Made by a program: the position numbers and the translations under genes
Notes under the pieces: model-generated
What the model was told of the DNA's origin: nothing
Database searches by the model: none
Seen by the model: the letters and a program-made list of their open reading frames with translations, nothing else
Origin: Ziziphus jujuba
Taxonomy: Eukaryota > Streptophyta > Magnoliopsida > Rosales > Rhamnaceae
Reading direction: 5' to 3'
NCBI RefSeq assembly: GCF_031755915.1
Contig: NC_083381.1
Location: forward strand, 4,538,501 to 4,602,500
Length of the DNA: 64,000 bases
Shown here: piece by piece, positions 33,100 to 52,901 of the stretch
How positions within the stretch are numbered: the first letter of the stretch is position 1
Layout: the number at the start of each line of letters is the position of its first letter

Positions 33100-35856
33100 A
33101 TTTTATAGAATTGACTTGGGCCCATTTTAAAAAGTTCATTATAATATGCAAAAGCAACAAAAACTGCTTTTTCTTTTTCGCAAATTTGTGCATCGACTCA
33201 TCTTACAAACTCCCCCGACAAGGAAAAAACAAAATAAATAAATAAATAAATAAAATTAAAGAAGAAGAAAAAAAATAAATATGTAATTATTCTTTGGCTA
33301 TTTTTCTTAAATTTAAAAATTTTGACTAAAGATTATTTTTAATATAGAGAATAAAAAATCATTTTAAAAATAATTGTTAAAAAGTTGTTTCCTTTTTCTA
33401 AAAAAAATTTACCCAAGACTTCTCGAAGCAGATTTAGATAACTGATATCCAACGCGTGCAAGCCTTGGTACAAGCAAATCATTCTTCCATAAAAGGTATG
33501 AAACCTCTATAAAAGGTATCATATTTTGCACTTAGGTTTTCTACTGCATTAGGCCCTCTAAATTTTAATGTTTTTGGCACTCTAAGGACCTTTTAAACCT
33601 TTAGTTAATTTTTTGACGGAAATGGCACATGAGATGAGCTTTAATGGTCATTTTACTTCTTTAAACTTGTTATAGGGGGTCAAAATGCAACTTTGATATA
33701 GTTTAAAGTGTAATTATGTTCAATATTCAAAATTCAAAAAAATTATGTTTGTATAACAAAATCTTTTAATAGAAAATTATAAACTATTTACAAGTAGCAA
33801 AAACATAAAATATGAATCAAAAATTAAAAATTGTTACATTAAAAAGAAAATAATGCTTAAATTTTTAAAAGTTACCAATCTTAAGTAACATTTAATCATA
33901 GAAATAAAGCGGCTCAATTTGTTCTATTAGTTTTTACTATTATAATTTCCTTTTTTCAATTTTTAGATTATTTTAAGATTTGAGAAAAAAATCATTTATG
34001 ATAATGTAGGGCTTATAGAGTTCATTTTGCCCGAGTAAAATTTTAATATGTTCTTACACCTGTTTTCGTCAATAATTAAATTTAAAATATTAATTTTTTG
34101 TTGTCATTCAAACATTGATAATAAAAATTATAATGATTAAAACCATCAAATCAACCTTATGCAAGTCTGAGAGTAAAATAAATAAATAATTATTTGAGCG
34201 CGCGCGTGTGTGTGTGTGTGTGTGAACCAAGCTCCTATGAAGTCTGTGCGTGTGTGTGTTAGCTCCTATAAAGTGTGTGTTTGTGTGTGTGAGAGAGAGA
34301 CAGAGAGAGCCAAGCCCCTATAAAGTTGACGTTATCATCTGGACTAAGCACTAATTTTATCATCTGGACTTTTTTTAAAGTCCTATACTTTAATATATTA
34401 AGTGGTGTTATCTATGTCTGGTATGGTGGAAAATTGAAAAGATGAAAAGGAAAGAATGAAAAAATGGAGGAAGTAAAAATGTTGTGGTTTTTTGATTTGG
34501 AGGAAGAAAGTGAATGATAGAAATATGAATGTAAAACTTTCTATCCAAACGAATTTATATCAAATTGAAAGAATTTGCCAAAGGAAAGTTTTCTTTCCCT
34601 TTTCCTGTACTATATGTACTCTTCGTATTTTTATTTTTTTTTTACTTCTATCATTTTTTTCATTATTTGTTTGGTATGTGTTTTTTTTTTTTTCTCTCCC
34701 TGACATTTATTTTTATATTTTTACATATATTCATAAAATCTTTCTTTTTTCTTTTCATTTTCCATATTTTTAAATTGATTCTTTTTCCCTTCATAGCAAT
34801 CGTATTTTCTTCATTTCAGTGCTTAGCAAGTCTTTTTTGAAAAAAAAAAAAAGGAAAAAGAAAACTCAAGTCTCTTTTTTTTTTTTTAAATCTTTTATAT
34901 GTAATTATTTTCATTTTCCTTGCATTTTGTATTTTTATACATACTCATTTAACTATTTTTTTAATCTTAAATTTTTTTTTTTTTCACTCATGCGTTTTTA
35001 ATTTTTAGCAAGTATTCCCATTTTCATTTTCTTTTCTTTTTTTTTAACTCAAGTCTTTTTTTTTTCTTTTTTTTATTATATCTTGTATGACTTTCTTTTA
35101 TTTTTTCTTCCTAAAATTTTGTACGTGAATAGAACCAAGTAAAATTAAAAATATCCAATTTATAATATAATTTGAAGGCGTTTGTTTTATAAAAATATAT
35201 AATTTTATAAAAAAAAATTAAGAATATTCAATTTATAAAAATATATATATGAGCAAAATTAAGAATATCTTATTTATAAAAATGTAAACTTATATAATGA
35301 TTAAATTGATTTAACTATTATGATTAAAAAAAAAGTGATTTGACAAGTAAAGTGTTATTTCCTTCAATTTTCTTTTTTATATCAACAAAGGATATCAAAT
35401 CAAATAATAGGAGAAATAAATATGAATTTTTCCATCTCTTTACTTTTCCTCCCCTTCTACCAAATGGAAGCTAAAAGATTTTAGATCTATCTTTGTGTAA
35501 GTTTAAGCAATTGGATTTAAATATATATATATATATATATACTTTAAAGAAAATAGGTTGCACGATTTAAGACAAAGATACGCATGATTTTTATTTTCTA
35601 ACATACCTTTTTATGTCATAATCGTGAATTTTTTTAATCTTGTATCCAAGATTTAAATTATCATAAATAATCATGAGTTAGTTATATAATGTTTCTCATA
35701 AAATTTTAATTTTTCTCTCAGCTTAAATATCACAATATATTAACAGTAATTATATACTAAATTATATAAAATAATACCGGATTAGTTTTATTTTTACTCC
35801 CTTGCCCATAGGCTTTTGTGGTATTTCCACTATTAACCTGCTTTCGTTTTTTCCAG
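33100..35856. other. Gene-free AT-rich region with simple repeats
   Basis: Nothing coding is supported. The stretch 33500-33700 contains GGCACTCTAAGGACC- and GGGGTCAAAATGCAAC-type sequence that looks like one end of a degraded MITE. A CG/GT microsatellite lies at 34199-34224, with a second GTGTGT/GAGAGA patch at 34240-34310, each preceded by a similar AGCTCCTAT(A/G)AAGT phrase, so the patch is a small tandem duplication. Long T runs fill 34600-35100. Confidence 0.4.
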
Positions 35857-36349
35857 CAGTTTTGTCCCTCTATTGCAGTTTTTGTTGTACTTTTCTTATT
35901 TTGCACTTTTTTGACACTTTTTTTTGGCACTTCATTTTCTCTTAGGTAATTGGAGTTTAATATACATTTATATAATGAATTAAACATTTTTAAAAAAATA
36001 TATTAATTGCAAAAAATAAAAATTTAAAAATAAGTTAAAATAAGAGAAGTGCAACAAATGCAATAGTTAACTGTTAAGGGACACAATTGCCCCCAAAAAA
36101 AAAAAATTAAAGAAAGAAAATAACAGTTTTGTCCCTCTTCCATGGTGCTTCTTGTACTTTTCTTATCTTTTCACTTTTTGGCACTTCATTTTTTCTTACG
36201 TGGTTGGAGTTCAATATATAGTTGCATAATGAATTAAACATCTTAAAAAATATATAATGATTGCAAAAGATAAAAATAAAAATAAAAATAACAAAATAAG
36301 AGAAGTGCAACAAATACCACCGTTAACCATTAAGGGACACAATTGCCCC
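35857..36349 (+). repeat. Two tandem copies of a ~230-bp unit
   Basis: Copies at 35857-36094 (238 bp) and 36124-36349 (226 bp) start with CAGTTTTGTCCCTCT and end with AAGGGACACAATTGCCCC. They are separated by an A-rich spacer of about 30 bp. They share TGGCACTTCATTTT and AAGTGCAACAAAT and differ by scattered changes and small indels. Function unknown; probably tandem MITE-type or local duplication. Confidence 0.75.
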
Positions 36350-38199
36350 AAAAAAAAAAAAAATTCATGTATAAAAGTGATAAATATCCTATAGTGTAAA
36401 TAACTTGAATATAAATATTCTTTTTGATTGTTTACAATATTTATCCGTTTCTGTACCCGGTGTTTTGAATAATGATTTTTCAATAATAAATATAAATAGT
36501 TTATTAACTGAACTAATATTATTTGATTTTAATATAAAAATATATAAGATATATATTACAAATTTTATCAAATATTGGTAAAGCATTTTGTTATTTTTTT
36601 TCATAATAAATATCTTGCTACTTACATGCAAATTCAATCATGCTCCACATAATGCAAATGGTTCATTTTTATTACATTTCCATTTGGATTTAGTTTATGC
36701 ATATTACTAATAAGCATTTAAGCATACATGCCAAATTATTATTTTTTTGTTGGATACATGCCAAATTAATTGATTTTGGCAGGAAAGAGTAGTTGTAATA
36801 ATCTATATTCTCGGAATAAGAAACAGTTTACAAATGTTCTTAACTCTTTTTTTTAATTATTATTATTTTCTTTTTCTATCTTTTTTTTTTAATTATTATT
36901 CTTTTCATTAGATATAGATATTGAAGTTTCCATTGTGTCTATTGGGCTTACCAGTATATGATATGCTAAAACAATTTTGATATTCATCACCATTTGGAAC
37001 AATTACCGGCTTATATTTCAAATTTTAATTACAGTATTTAATTCTATTTTTATTATGTTAAAACATTCTAAAACTTTAAAAATAAACCATTTAATATAAC
37101 CATTTAAATTGTCATATGATTTTGTACGTTTTATTAGTAATTGTTTACTAATGGTGATAAATAGTATCTTTCATGCTAAAATGGAGATGCTATTTTGTAG
37201 GGTGGATGGTATGTGCTAAATAATCAATCCCATTTGATAGATGTGGTTCGTAGTCCCTAGATATTTGTCACCATAGGTGATGATCACCAGTTGATATGGA
37301 AAATTTTAATTGAGATCATTTAATTCTATTATTTCTTATACTAAAAGCCTAAAAGTAGATTATTTTTAATAATAATCATTTAAATTATTATATTATTTAT
37401 ATATTTCAATAGTAATTATTCACTGGTGGTGATAAATAAGTATGTTTTATCTCAAAATGAGATCTATTTTATAGGTTGATGATGTCTGCCAAAGAAACAG
37501 TCCCACTCAATAGATGTGGTTCGCAATCCCTAGATATGATATTTTATAGTTTCTAGATATTTGTCAAGAGTGGTGTGTGCCAAAGAAACAATCCTATTTT
37601 ATAGATGTGGTTTGTAGTGCCTAGATATGATACTTTATAATCTTTAAATATTTGTTATTATTGATGAACATAACTAATTTATGTGATAAATTTTAATTAA
37701 GGATATTTAATTTTGTTATTTTTTTTTAAGTAAAACTCTAAAAGTGAGCTTTTTAGTGGTAATTATTTAAATTGCTATATTACATATAAATTCAACTGTT
37801 GATCGCTTATCAATAATGATAAATAGCATTTTTTATGCTAAAATGGGAATCCTATTTTGTAAAGTTGATGGTTTGTGCAAAATAAAAAAATTCCCTTTAT
37901 ATGATCTCCACGGTAATTGCTTGTTTTCTATCTACTTGCTTTTTTTATTTAAGGCATCAGATAATTGAAATTGTGCATTGGAATAAAAGTTTGTACATCT
38001 ATTTATTTAAAAAAAAAAAGATCAACTCATAATATCTATATGATCATTGCTACCATTATATGCATGATAAACCAAGCATATAGGAATTCATTAGGATGAT
38101 TCAGTTCGTAGTTACAGCTAATGATAACTTCTAAAACTGGTTCAAAAATTAGTCATAAAATCTCTCTCCCAAATTAATAAGAAAAAAAAAAAAACTACA

Positions 38200-38610
38200 C
38201 ATATGGGTGAGCAAGTATTCATAGATTTAATACAGTAGTAAAACTACTAAAAATACATTTTTAGAACCGGGTTCAACCATATCTAGATGATATCTCCTCT
38301 TATTTAATTTAGAATGTTTGTAATCCCTAAAAATATATAGGGTGAGCCAAAAAAATAAAGGTAAAAACCTAAACATAGAGGACACCTTTTGTGTCCAAAT
38401 ATGTCTAGAATGTGGATTATTGCATAATTTATTGAACTATTTACAAAAAGTTAATTTGGTAATATGAGAAGAAATCAGAGTGTGCATGTAGAAAAACTCA
38501 CTTTTTAAAATCAAGGGCAAAGTGAAGAAAAAACAAAAAACAAAAAAAGAAAATGTAAAATGTATTTTTTTTCTTCTATTTTAAAAGAGAGAAAAAAAAA
38601 AAAAAGAAAA
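38200..38610 (+). repeat. Segment duplicated at 41,580-42,050
   Basis: This segment and 41580-42050 share, in order, ACCATAT/GC.TA.ATGATATCT, TTTTGTGTCCAAATA(T/C)GTCT, GGATTATTG.ATA.TTTATTGA, TAATTTGGTAA.TATGAGAA, GTAGAAAAACTCACTTTTT and ATCAA.GGGCAAAGT. Same orientation, 3.4 kb apart, with many small indels. No gene is evident in either copy. A (TA)n run follows at about 38788-38820. Confidence 0.65.
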
Positions 38611-38786
38611 AAGCAGCAGTACCAAAAATTCAGCCTACTCATCATCGATTCTAGGGTTCCAAATTCTTCAACCACCATTTATATCTCTCTTTTCATTTTG
38701 TACGAGACACATAAATGTCAAAACCATTTAATGGTAGGAAATCTGATGTTAAATATTAAGTTAGCCTTATATGAACTTGATTCATC

Positions 38787-38820
<34 letters not shown>

Positions 38821-38826
38821 TCTTAC

Positions 38827-38998
38827 AGTCCGTCTATGGTGCGGACGGTCTTCATGCGGACCACAGTATTGGTGACGGTTTTTCATAGTATTAACGACGA
38901 TTTCTTAGGAAATCGTCGTTAATAGGAAATCGTCGTTAATACTATGAAAAACCGTCACTAATACTACAGTTCTCATACGGACCATCTTCACCATAGAA
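38827..38998. mobile_element. Near-perfect hairpin MITE, about 170 bp
   Basis: The arms 38827-38904 and about 38926-38998 are reverse complements over about 75 bp. They share TCTATGGTG, GTAT(T/T)(G/A)GTGACGG, TTTTTCATAGTATTAACG and ACGATTTC. The loop holds an extra 17-bp copy of the AATCGTCGTTAAT segment. No open frame. Such foldback structures can be transcribed into long hairpins that yield small RNAs. No clear target duplication seen. Confidence 0.75.
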
Positions 38999-40230
38999 TT
39001 TCCGTATATCCCTATAAAGTCGAAACGGTAGTTTTACCATTAGAATTTTTTTAAGATTCCTATTCTTTAACTCCAAAATAAGATAAATTTTATCGCTAAA
39101 AGATTTCCAATCTATCTTTATGGAAGTTTAAGTAATTGGATTTATAAAAAACGTTAAAGAAGAAAAGGTTGTGCCATTTAAAACAAAGATACACTTGATT
39201 TTTCTTAGGTCATAATCATGTATTATTATTACTTTTTTTTTTTTTTTGCCTTTTTGATGAATCGGAGAAGGACGCTTTTATCATTGGGTTTTGAATCTCG
39301 TACATGAGGATTACCACAATTCTTTTGTACTTAATTTTTTAACATCTCCTCATATGTAGGCCTTTCTTTATGATATTAGAGTGATCGCATGTGTTTTTAA
39401 TTTTTTTATTGTAGTTGCTAAATTGTGAATTTAGAACTTTTTATCAATTTAAATTATCATTTTTCCTAAAAACTTAAACTAATAAATGTGGAAATTAATA
39501 TATATACATATATTTATTTATTTTTTTATGGTTAACAATGTTTGCTAAAATGGGGATACTGTTTTGAAGGGTTAATAGTGTTATCCAAAAAAATAATCCC
39601 ATTTGATAATTGTGGTTTGAAGTCCCTAGATATGATCTCCATGGTATTGCCTATTTTCTAGGGACTTGCCTTTTTATTTAAGGCGGCAAATAATTGAAAG
39701 TGTGCATTAGAATGAAGAGAATTTCTAGTCGCATTACTGTTTAAACTCTATACAGTTTGATTATTAATATACATTTTTATTTCTATTTAAAATTACTATT
39801 AAGGATATTTATTAATAATATTTATTTAAATAATTTGTTTATACAGTCTCATTATTCCTCTCAAATAATACGTTATATATCCATCTAACTTATACTCTAT
39901 TATAAACTAGGGTTACAGATACAACAATTATTCACAAATTAGTCAAAAAATATGATAAAGTAAGATGTATTTAATTTTTAATTTTTATTTTGTGATGATT
40001 GCTTTAGTTTGGATTTTTTTTTTCTATCGCTTACCAACGACCAAATCAGAACAATACTCTTATATTTAATCCTGGTATATTAAAAGTCGTCTTTTATTTG
40101 ATAATTTAAAACTGAATATTTTTTAATTGTTCAAAAGTATTCATCTGGACATTTTTAATATGTTTGGCATTTATCTATCGAACATTACATATAATATATA
40201 TATATATAGATATTAAGTACTGCGCATTTT

Positions 40231-40797
40231 GAAATATGCTAATTTTGTTTTTAATCATTGATGGTTTACATCTAATTGAACGTAAAATATATGCACGATA
40301 AAAAAGATATAGATAATAGAAGTATTGGATTAGAATGTGTTGTTAATTACACCAATACATTTACAATAGACATGGTAATCATTTTAAAAGTGCACAAAAG
40401 TTTACAGCTGAGCATCTAAAGCTATATTCGTGTGGAATTGCATATTAAGAAATATACAATTAAACAACATGTCAATAGAACATTTGAAAATTTGGACACA
40501 TTATGAAATATGCCCTTTTTGTTTTTTTTAATCATCGATGGTTTACATCTCATTAAATGTAAAATATATGTAGGATAAAAAAAAATAGATAATAGAAGCG
40601 TTGAATTAGAATGTGATGTTGATTACACCAATACATTTACAATAGACATGGTATCATTTTAAAGTTTCACAAAAGTTTAAAACCGAGCATGTAAAAGTTG
40701 TATCTATGTGTATTTGCATGTTCAGAAGTATACAACGAAACAAAATGACAACCTTTAGAAGTTTCCAACATAACATTTGAAAATTTGGACAGAAGTT
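40231..40797 (+). repeat. Tandem duplication of a ~275-bp unit
   Basis: Copy 1 (40231-40503) and copy 2 (40504-40797) both run GAAATATGC, then a TTAATCAT(T/C)GATGGTTTACATCT phrase, ACACCAATACATTTACAATAG, and end with AACATTTGAAAATTTGGACA. Copy 2 has about 40 extra bases with short AGAAGT-TACAAC repeats that continue to about 40890. Function unknown. Confidence 0.8.
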
Positions 40798-41579
40798 TAT
40801 GACCGAATGCTCCAAATAATAAATTATAATTTTGAAGATGTTCAGAAGTACACAATGGAACAAATTTAATATGTTTAGAAGCTTACAACCAAACATCTTC
40901 AATTATACAAAATTTAACGATCGAACTATCTAAAAATATACTTCACAAAAAAGTTACGAAATTGTTGAATTGAGCAAATTTAAATATTTCAAATATGTTC
41001 ATAAGTCACATCAATCCCATCCCAGTCGCCAACTATCCTCCATTGTTTATAATGGTTGGTTTTTACCTATCAAATAAATAATACTTCATACCATTAAAAA
41101 AATAAAAAAAAATAAAAAAAAAGAAAATGAAAACTAACCCTAATTCAAAATGAGAAAGAAGAAAAGAAGAGTAATTTAGTAAAATTAATTTTTATGATAT
41201 TGTATATAGTCAATTTAGAATCGTAAAAAAAAAAAATTTTTTTTTATAAAAGATATGTAATTTTAAGATGGTATGAATAAGAATATTTAAGATATCAATA
41301 ATATTGTATTAAGTAATTTTATATTTTTTTATATATTTAAATAGTAATATATAAAGAATAGAACTGAATATAGTTATTTTGGAATTGTGAAAAAAACTCC
41401 TCTACTTAAAAAAATTGTATATCCCTATAATTAAAAAAAAAAACAACTTTAATATCTATGAATGTTACTAACCTTTTATATACAATAAACTAAACATATA
41501 AGGTTTAATTTGGACAATCTAGTTGGTAATAACAACTAAATAAGTCAAATATTAGTAAAATCGATCCCATGATGAAATT

Positions 41580-42050
41580 ATTGAAAATACAATTTTAAAT
41601 CTTAGATTTAACCATGCTTAAATGATATCTTGAAATCTCGACACCATATCAATTTGATACAGATTCAAATCTACTTTAAAAAGCTTATTAGCAGACAAGT
41701 TTGTAAAACACCTGATAAAAATAATAATAATAAAAAAATACATTATAGCACACATTTTGTGTCCAAATACGTCTTTTTCTTCTTCTTCTATTGTTTATTT
41801 ATTTATAACAATTCCTTTGCCAATGTTTTGACCCTATAACTTCAAACACGTCTAAAATTTAGGATTATTGTATATTTATTGATCTTTTACAAAAGAAGTA
41901 ATTTGGTAAATATGAGAAAAAAATTATAATGTGTAAGTAGAAAAACTCACTTTTTTACAATCAAAGGGCAAAGTAAAATAATAATAATAGTAAATTAAAT
42001 GTATAATGTATTTTTTATTTTTATTTTTCTCCTTTAAAAGAAAAACATCA
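41580..42050 (+). repeat. Second copy of the 38.2-38.6 kb segment
   Basis: Same landmarks and order as in 38200-38610, see that entry. This copy additionally holds an AATAATAATAAT run near 41720-41735. Confidence 0.6.
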
Positions 42051-42059
42051 AGGTTAGTT

Positions 42060-43380
42060 ACTTATTAATATCATGAGGTTTCAGAGTAATAGAAGTTTAA
42101 AGTTTGGAATTACTTGAATTGAATTTGAAAATTGAAATTTGTTGAAAATTAATCCAATTGGCTAATGTTGTTAATTTTACCATTAGATCATGTTAATATG
42201 CTAACATCATACTAATGTCATAATTCATATTTCAACAAAAAAAAATTTTAAATTTATTTTTTATTTTTTATTTTTTAGTTGAAAATTCTATCCATTTTTA
42301 CTTTATTTCAATTAAAATTCTAAAGAAATTAAATATTTTTGGACCTAAAATTAGACAAAAAAATAAAAATAAAACTAAAAATTTTGATTTAATAAATTTT
42401 TTTTATTAGATAAAAAATTAAATAAAATAATTTTATTAGATAAAAAGTAATAATATTTTTTTCACCTTAACCATAAAAAATTTGACCCAAAAAAAATTAG
42501 ACTTAAAATTAGACAAAAAAAAAATCAAATTGGATTTTTTGTTCTAGTAAAAATATTTTTATTAGATCAAAAATAAAATAAAATAATTTCAGATAAAAAA
42601 TTATAATAATTTTTTATGACCAAACCATAAAAAAATTTAAACAAAAAATAAATAAAAATAAAAATAAAAATAAAAATAAAAATAAAATTATTATTATTGA
42701 TTTTATTTGTTTATTTTTACTTTTGTTTAGTTTAATAATTTAGTTGTATTGTTTTTAGATCCTTATTTTTTAAGTGAGAGTGGTTTATTTTACTTTTAAA
42801 TTTTTTTATAGTTGTTCATTTTTTTTTTTATAAAATTTAGTTATTTACAAATAAGTATAGGCAGATTTATTGTCCTTTTCTCTTAGATTAAAATAAAAAA
42901 ATTAAAATTTATCTTTATTTTTGATCTAATTTTTATTTTTTATTTTAAACTATTTTTTTATGGTTTAACATAAAAATATTATTAATTTTTGATTCATAAT
43001 ATAATTCGTTTAATTTTTAGTCTATTAAAAATATTTTTATTAGACCAAAATTTTAATTTTATTTTAAATTTAAATTTTTAAAATTTTAATTTAAAAAAAA
43101 GTTGGATACAAATTTTTATAAAAAATAATAAATATAAAATAAAAATAAAAAATTAGTTTTAAATTTTTTATTAAAATAAATTATTATATCGTGACATCAT
43201 ATAAAGTAAAATAATTAAACTATTTTAAATAATTTAAAACTTTATATTTAATTCAAACAATTTTAAAATTCAGATTTAATTCGTATACCTAAAATTTAAT
43301 TAACCAAAAAAATAAAAAATAAAAAAAACAAGCAGCAGCAAATTCCCGCGGCTTCCAGTCTCTCTGCTGCCTCTGCGCTG
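42060..43380. other. Extremely AT-rich spacer upstream of CIP111
   Basis: About 1.3 kb that is almost entirely A and T, with recurring ATTAGA.(A)AAAAATTAAAAT phrases on both strands, suggesting degraded inverted repeats. No coding potential. The last 60 bp before the CIP111 start become GC-richer, consistent with a transcribed leader. Confidence 0.4.
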
Positions 43381-43394
43381 GGGTTTAGGGTTTA
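43381..43394 (+). promoter_or_regulatory. Tandem telo-box in CIP111 leader
   Basis: GGGTTTAGGGTTTA, two telomere-like repeats, eight bases upstream of the ATG at 43403. Telo-boxes near the start are typical of plant ribosome-biogenesis and translation genes; the yeast relative Afg2/Drg1 acts in 60S subunit maturation, so the motif suits the gene. It is not a telomere. Confidence 0.5.
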
Positions 43395-43402
43395 GAGAGA
43401 TA

Positions 43403-50455
<7,053 letters not shown>

Positions 50456-50649
50456 GGGTATGGGCCTATGGACAATGCTTTTATTTGAACACTTGATTAC
50501 TGCTCTTGACATGTGGTAAACACATAGGTTGCTTTCATATGTGTTTGTGGTGGCATATCAAAATCATAATCCAACTTATATAGCCCATAAAACCCACAAG
50601 TATCAGAAGTATTATGTGCAAAATATTGATATATTTGTAGAGAAGGCTA

Positions 50650-50733
50650 TGACATGCGGATATAAGATTTCGAGTTACTAATATTATCATATGACATGCG
50701 GATATAAGATTTCTAGGTACTAATATTATCATA
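50650..50733 (+). repeat. Two tandem 42-bp copies
   Basis: The unit begins ATGACATGCGGATATAAGAT and ends ACTAATATTATCAT. The copies differ at two positions (CGAGTT versus CTAGGT). It lies downstream of CIP111. Confidence 0.85.
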
Positions 50734-52805
50734 CTTAATATTTTTAATGCACGGGCATTTTGAAAAACATAACAATAATGCTAAGGTAGGGGATGGCTAG
50801 CATGTAGTTGCTTTTTCTTCTACCATTCTTTTATTTTTTTCAGGTCAAGAGAAGAACCTGGCTTTAGAGTCAATTAATGAAAATGAGGCTAGGATACGGA
50901 GAATTACTCTTTTTGGAGTTAAAAAATTATGTTTGCATCTATTACTGAGGAAGTGGAAAAAACACTTATTATTTTTTATTGATGACAAAACGCCCTTTCT
51001 TGGGCTACATGGAAAATGTGGGTTTGGAATGTCTAGATTCTCGGGCATTGGGTTTGCATTATTGAAAATTGCCATTTCGTTTCCTGATTAGTTGCTTATT
51101 CTCTATATCATTAAGTGCACTGCCTCGGCTTATACAGCTAGTTCTTTGTACCAGGTGTCTATCTGGGTCACCCTCTTCGACTCTACATGAAATATTCTCT
51201 TCGAAGGTTTAAACGGACTTCCGGATGATGCATGGATTTTCATGGAAGCTTTTAGGGGTCTGCTAACTCCCTTAGCAGTTGTAGGCGGTGACTTTTTCCG
51301 GTGTAAGATGCATAAATTCAATATAAAAAAGATTTAATAATTAAGGTTTTAAAAAAGTAAAAAAGGTATTTTAGTACATTTAATGAATTTGGAACTGTAT
51401 AAAGTTGTTTTGGTATTGCAACTAGAAATTTCCAAAATATATATTTTTTAAAAATTATAAAATTCTTTTTGAATTAATAAAAATTCATTTATTTTCATAA
51501 TTCTATTGCTATTTATTTGTAAAGGCTTTAGTATATATATTTGATAATTATTATTATTATTATTGTTGCTACTGCTACTGGAATAAAGATTCTTTTTATT
51601 ATTATATTAAGAAAGGGAATCTTATCAGCAGATTTTAATAAAAATTATCATTATTTGTGATTGAAAAATATTATTTATTATTAGTGATAAATGATTACTA
51701 ATGGAATCTATATGTGTGTGGAATAGCAATTTAAATGGTTATAGTTAAAAAATTAATTTTAAAATAAAAATAATAAAATTAAATATTACAATTAAAATTT
51801 AACATATTGAATAATGATCGGTAGCACTGTAACAAATAGGGAGGCAAAAAAAAAAAAAAAATTGATAATTAGTTTTAATGCCTTTGTGTCCGTAACATAT
51901 ATTGGTCCTCTACCTCCTCTATAGAAATGTACTAATTTTCTGCCATTGTTGCCACTTGCAACGTGTTTCCTATACTCTATTGCCTCGGTAACAAATTTTT
52001 GTTTTTCAAAAATAATAATATTGTTGCCCTTTATTATTATTATTATTTTTTGAACAAAATATTATTGTCCTTGTCATTTTAGGCATTTGTTAGCAAAGCC
52101 CACCCCAGCCCAATTTCCCAGCCGGCCTAGCCCTTTACTTTTGTCCATAATTGATTTTTATTTATTTATTTATTATTATTATTTTTTTAGGAGAGTACTT
52201 TAGGCCATTAATTCTTCTTCTTAATTCTGCCCATTTTTCCGAAAAAAAAAATAATTCTTCCTAATTTCTAGAGGAAGCAAGCATGAATGGAAAATACTGG
52301 ATTCCGATAAAATTGATCTCACCGATAAAATTGTGCAATGGAAATTAAATCGCAAAATTAAAGGGGAAAAACGTATTTATTTTCTACCATATTCTGACAA
52401 TAAAAGACACATATCCCAAATTTTTCATGTAAAATGTTTTATTATTATTATTATTATTATTTTTTTTTTTTTTACGTTTTTCAGTGCAATAAAATAAATT
52501 TACTAAATCTTGCCCTATTTCAAACAGATGGGCAAGAATTTGGAACATTTGCTATAAATTCAAAATTTCCTGTTGTAAAGTAATTATCGTTCTCTATCTG
52601 TTTACTCGAATTTTAAAATGACTCAAATTCCTTGTTTGATATGAATTTTTATTTATGTTTTTATGACATTACAATCAAATATCCAAGCCACCAAAAAAAT
52701 AAAAAAAATCATAATTTCCTTATTCCAGCATGTATGCAACAATAATATGTGTCATACATCTTGATCTATCCATGGAAAACTAATCTATAAGTTCCATCAT
52801 GCAGG

Positions 52806-52901
52806 CACACCTGGAACGTATACTCGGGACTGCTGACATTATCTGAGGTTTACGGGTTCTGGAAGTACGTGCCTAAGCTAGAGAGGCGAGAAACGAGGTG
52901 A
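52806..52901 (+). other. Exon-like open frame, unrecognised
   Basis: After a CATGCAG acceptor at 52804, one frame reads 31 codons beginning [19 protein letters not shown] and ends at TGA 52899-52901. Base composition is clearly more balanced than in the surroundings. The opposite strand is also open over 20 codons ([16 protein letters not shown], right to left from about 52845), so the coding strand is unsure. It may be a captured or decayed exon; I cannot name the protein. Confidence 0.25.

Larger units (their letters stand above)
36930..39720 (+). repeat. Local repeat family, about 330-bp units, at least four copies
   Basis: Recurring landmarks are GATAAATAG...GCTAAAATGG(A/G) at about 37157, 37424, 37821 and 39545; a TTTTGTAG/A-GGTTGATGGT phrase after it; and GATGTGGTT(C/T)G.AGT.CCTAGATAT at about 37243, 37514, 37602 and 39618. 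Copies are in the same orientation, diverged and variably deleted. At 39640-39720 the copy includes TTTTTATTTAAGGC.GCA.ATAATTGAAA, also at 37940-37975, placing both within one duplicated segment. Confidence 0.65.

Noticed and set aside
34492..35001. Phe-rich open frames of 60-93 codons
   Set aside because: Products of long T tracts, not genes.
40654..40902. 82-codon minus-strand frame with repeated CVLLNI/CILLNM phrases
   Set aside because: The internal repeat reflects the DNA tandem duplication there; no protein family.
43381..43394. Interstitial telomere repeat
   Set aside because: Only two TTTAGGG units, located in a gene leader; a telo-box is the better reading.
50535..50732. 65-codon frame with a duplicated ILVPRNLISACHM phrase
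   Set aside because: Caused by the 42-bp DNA tandem repeat at 50650-50733.
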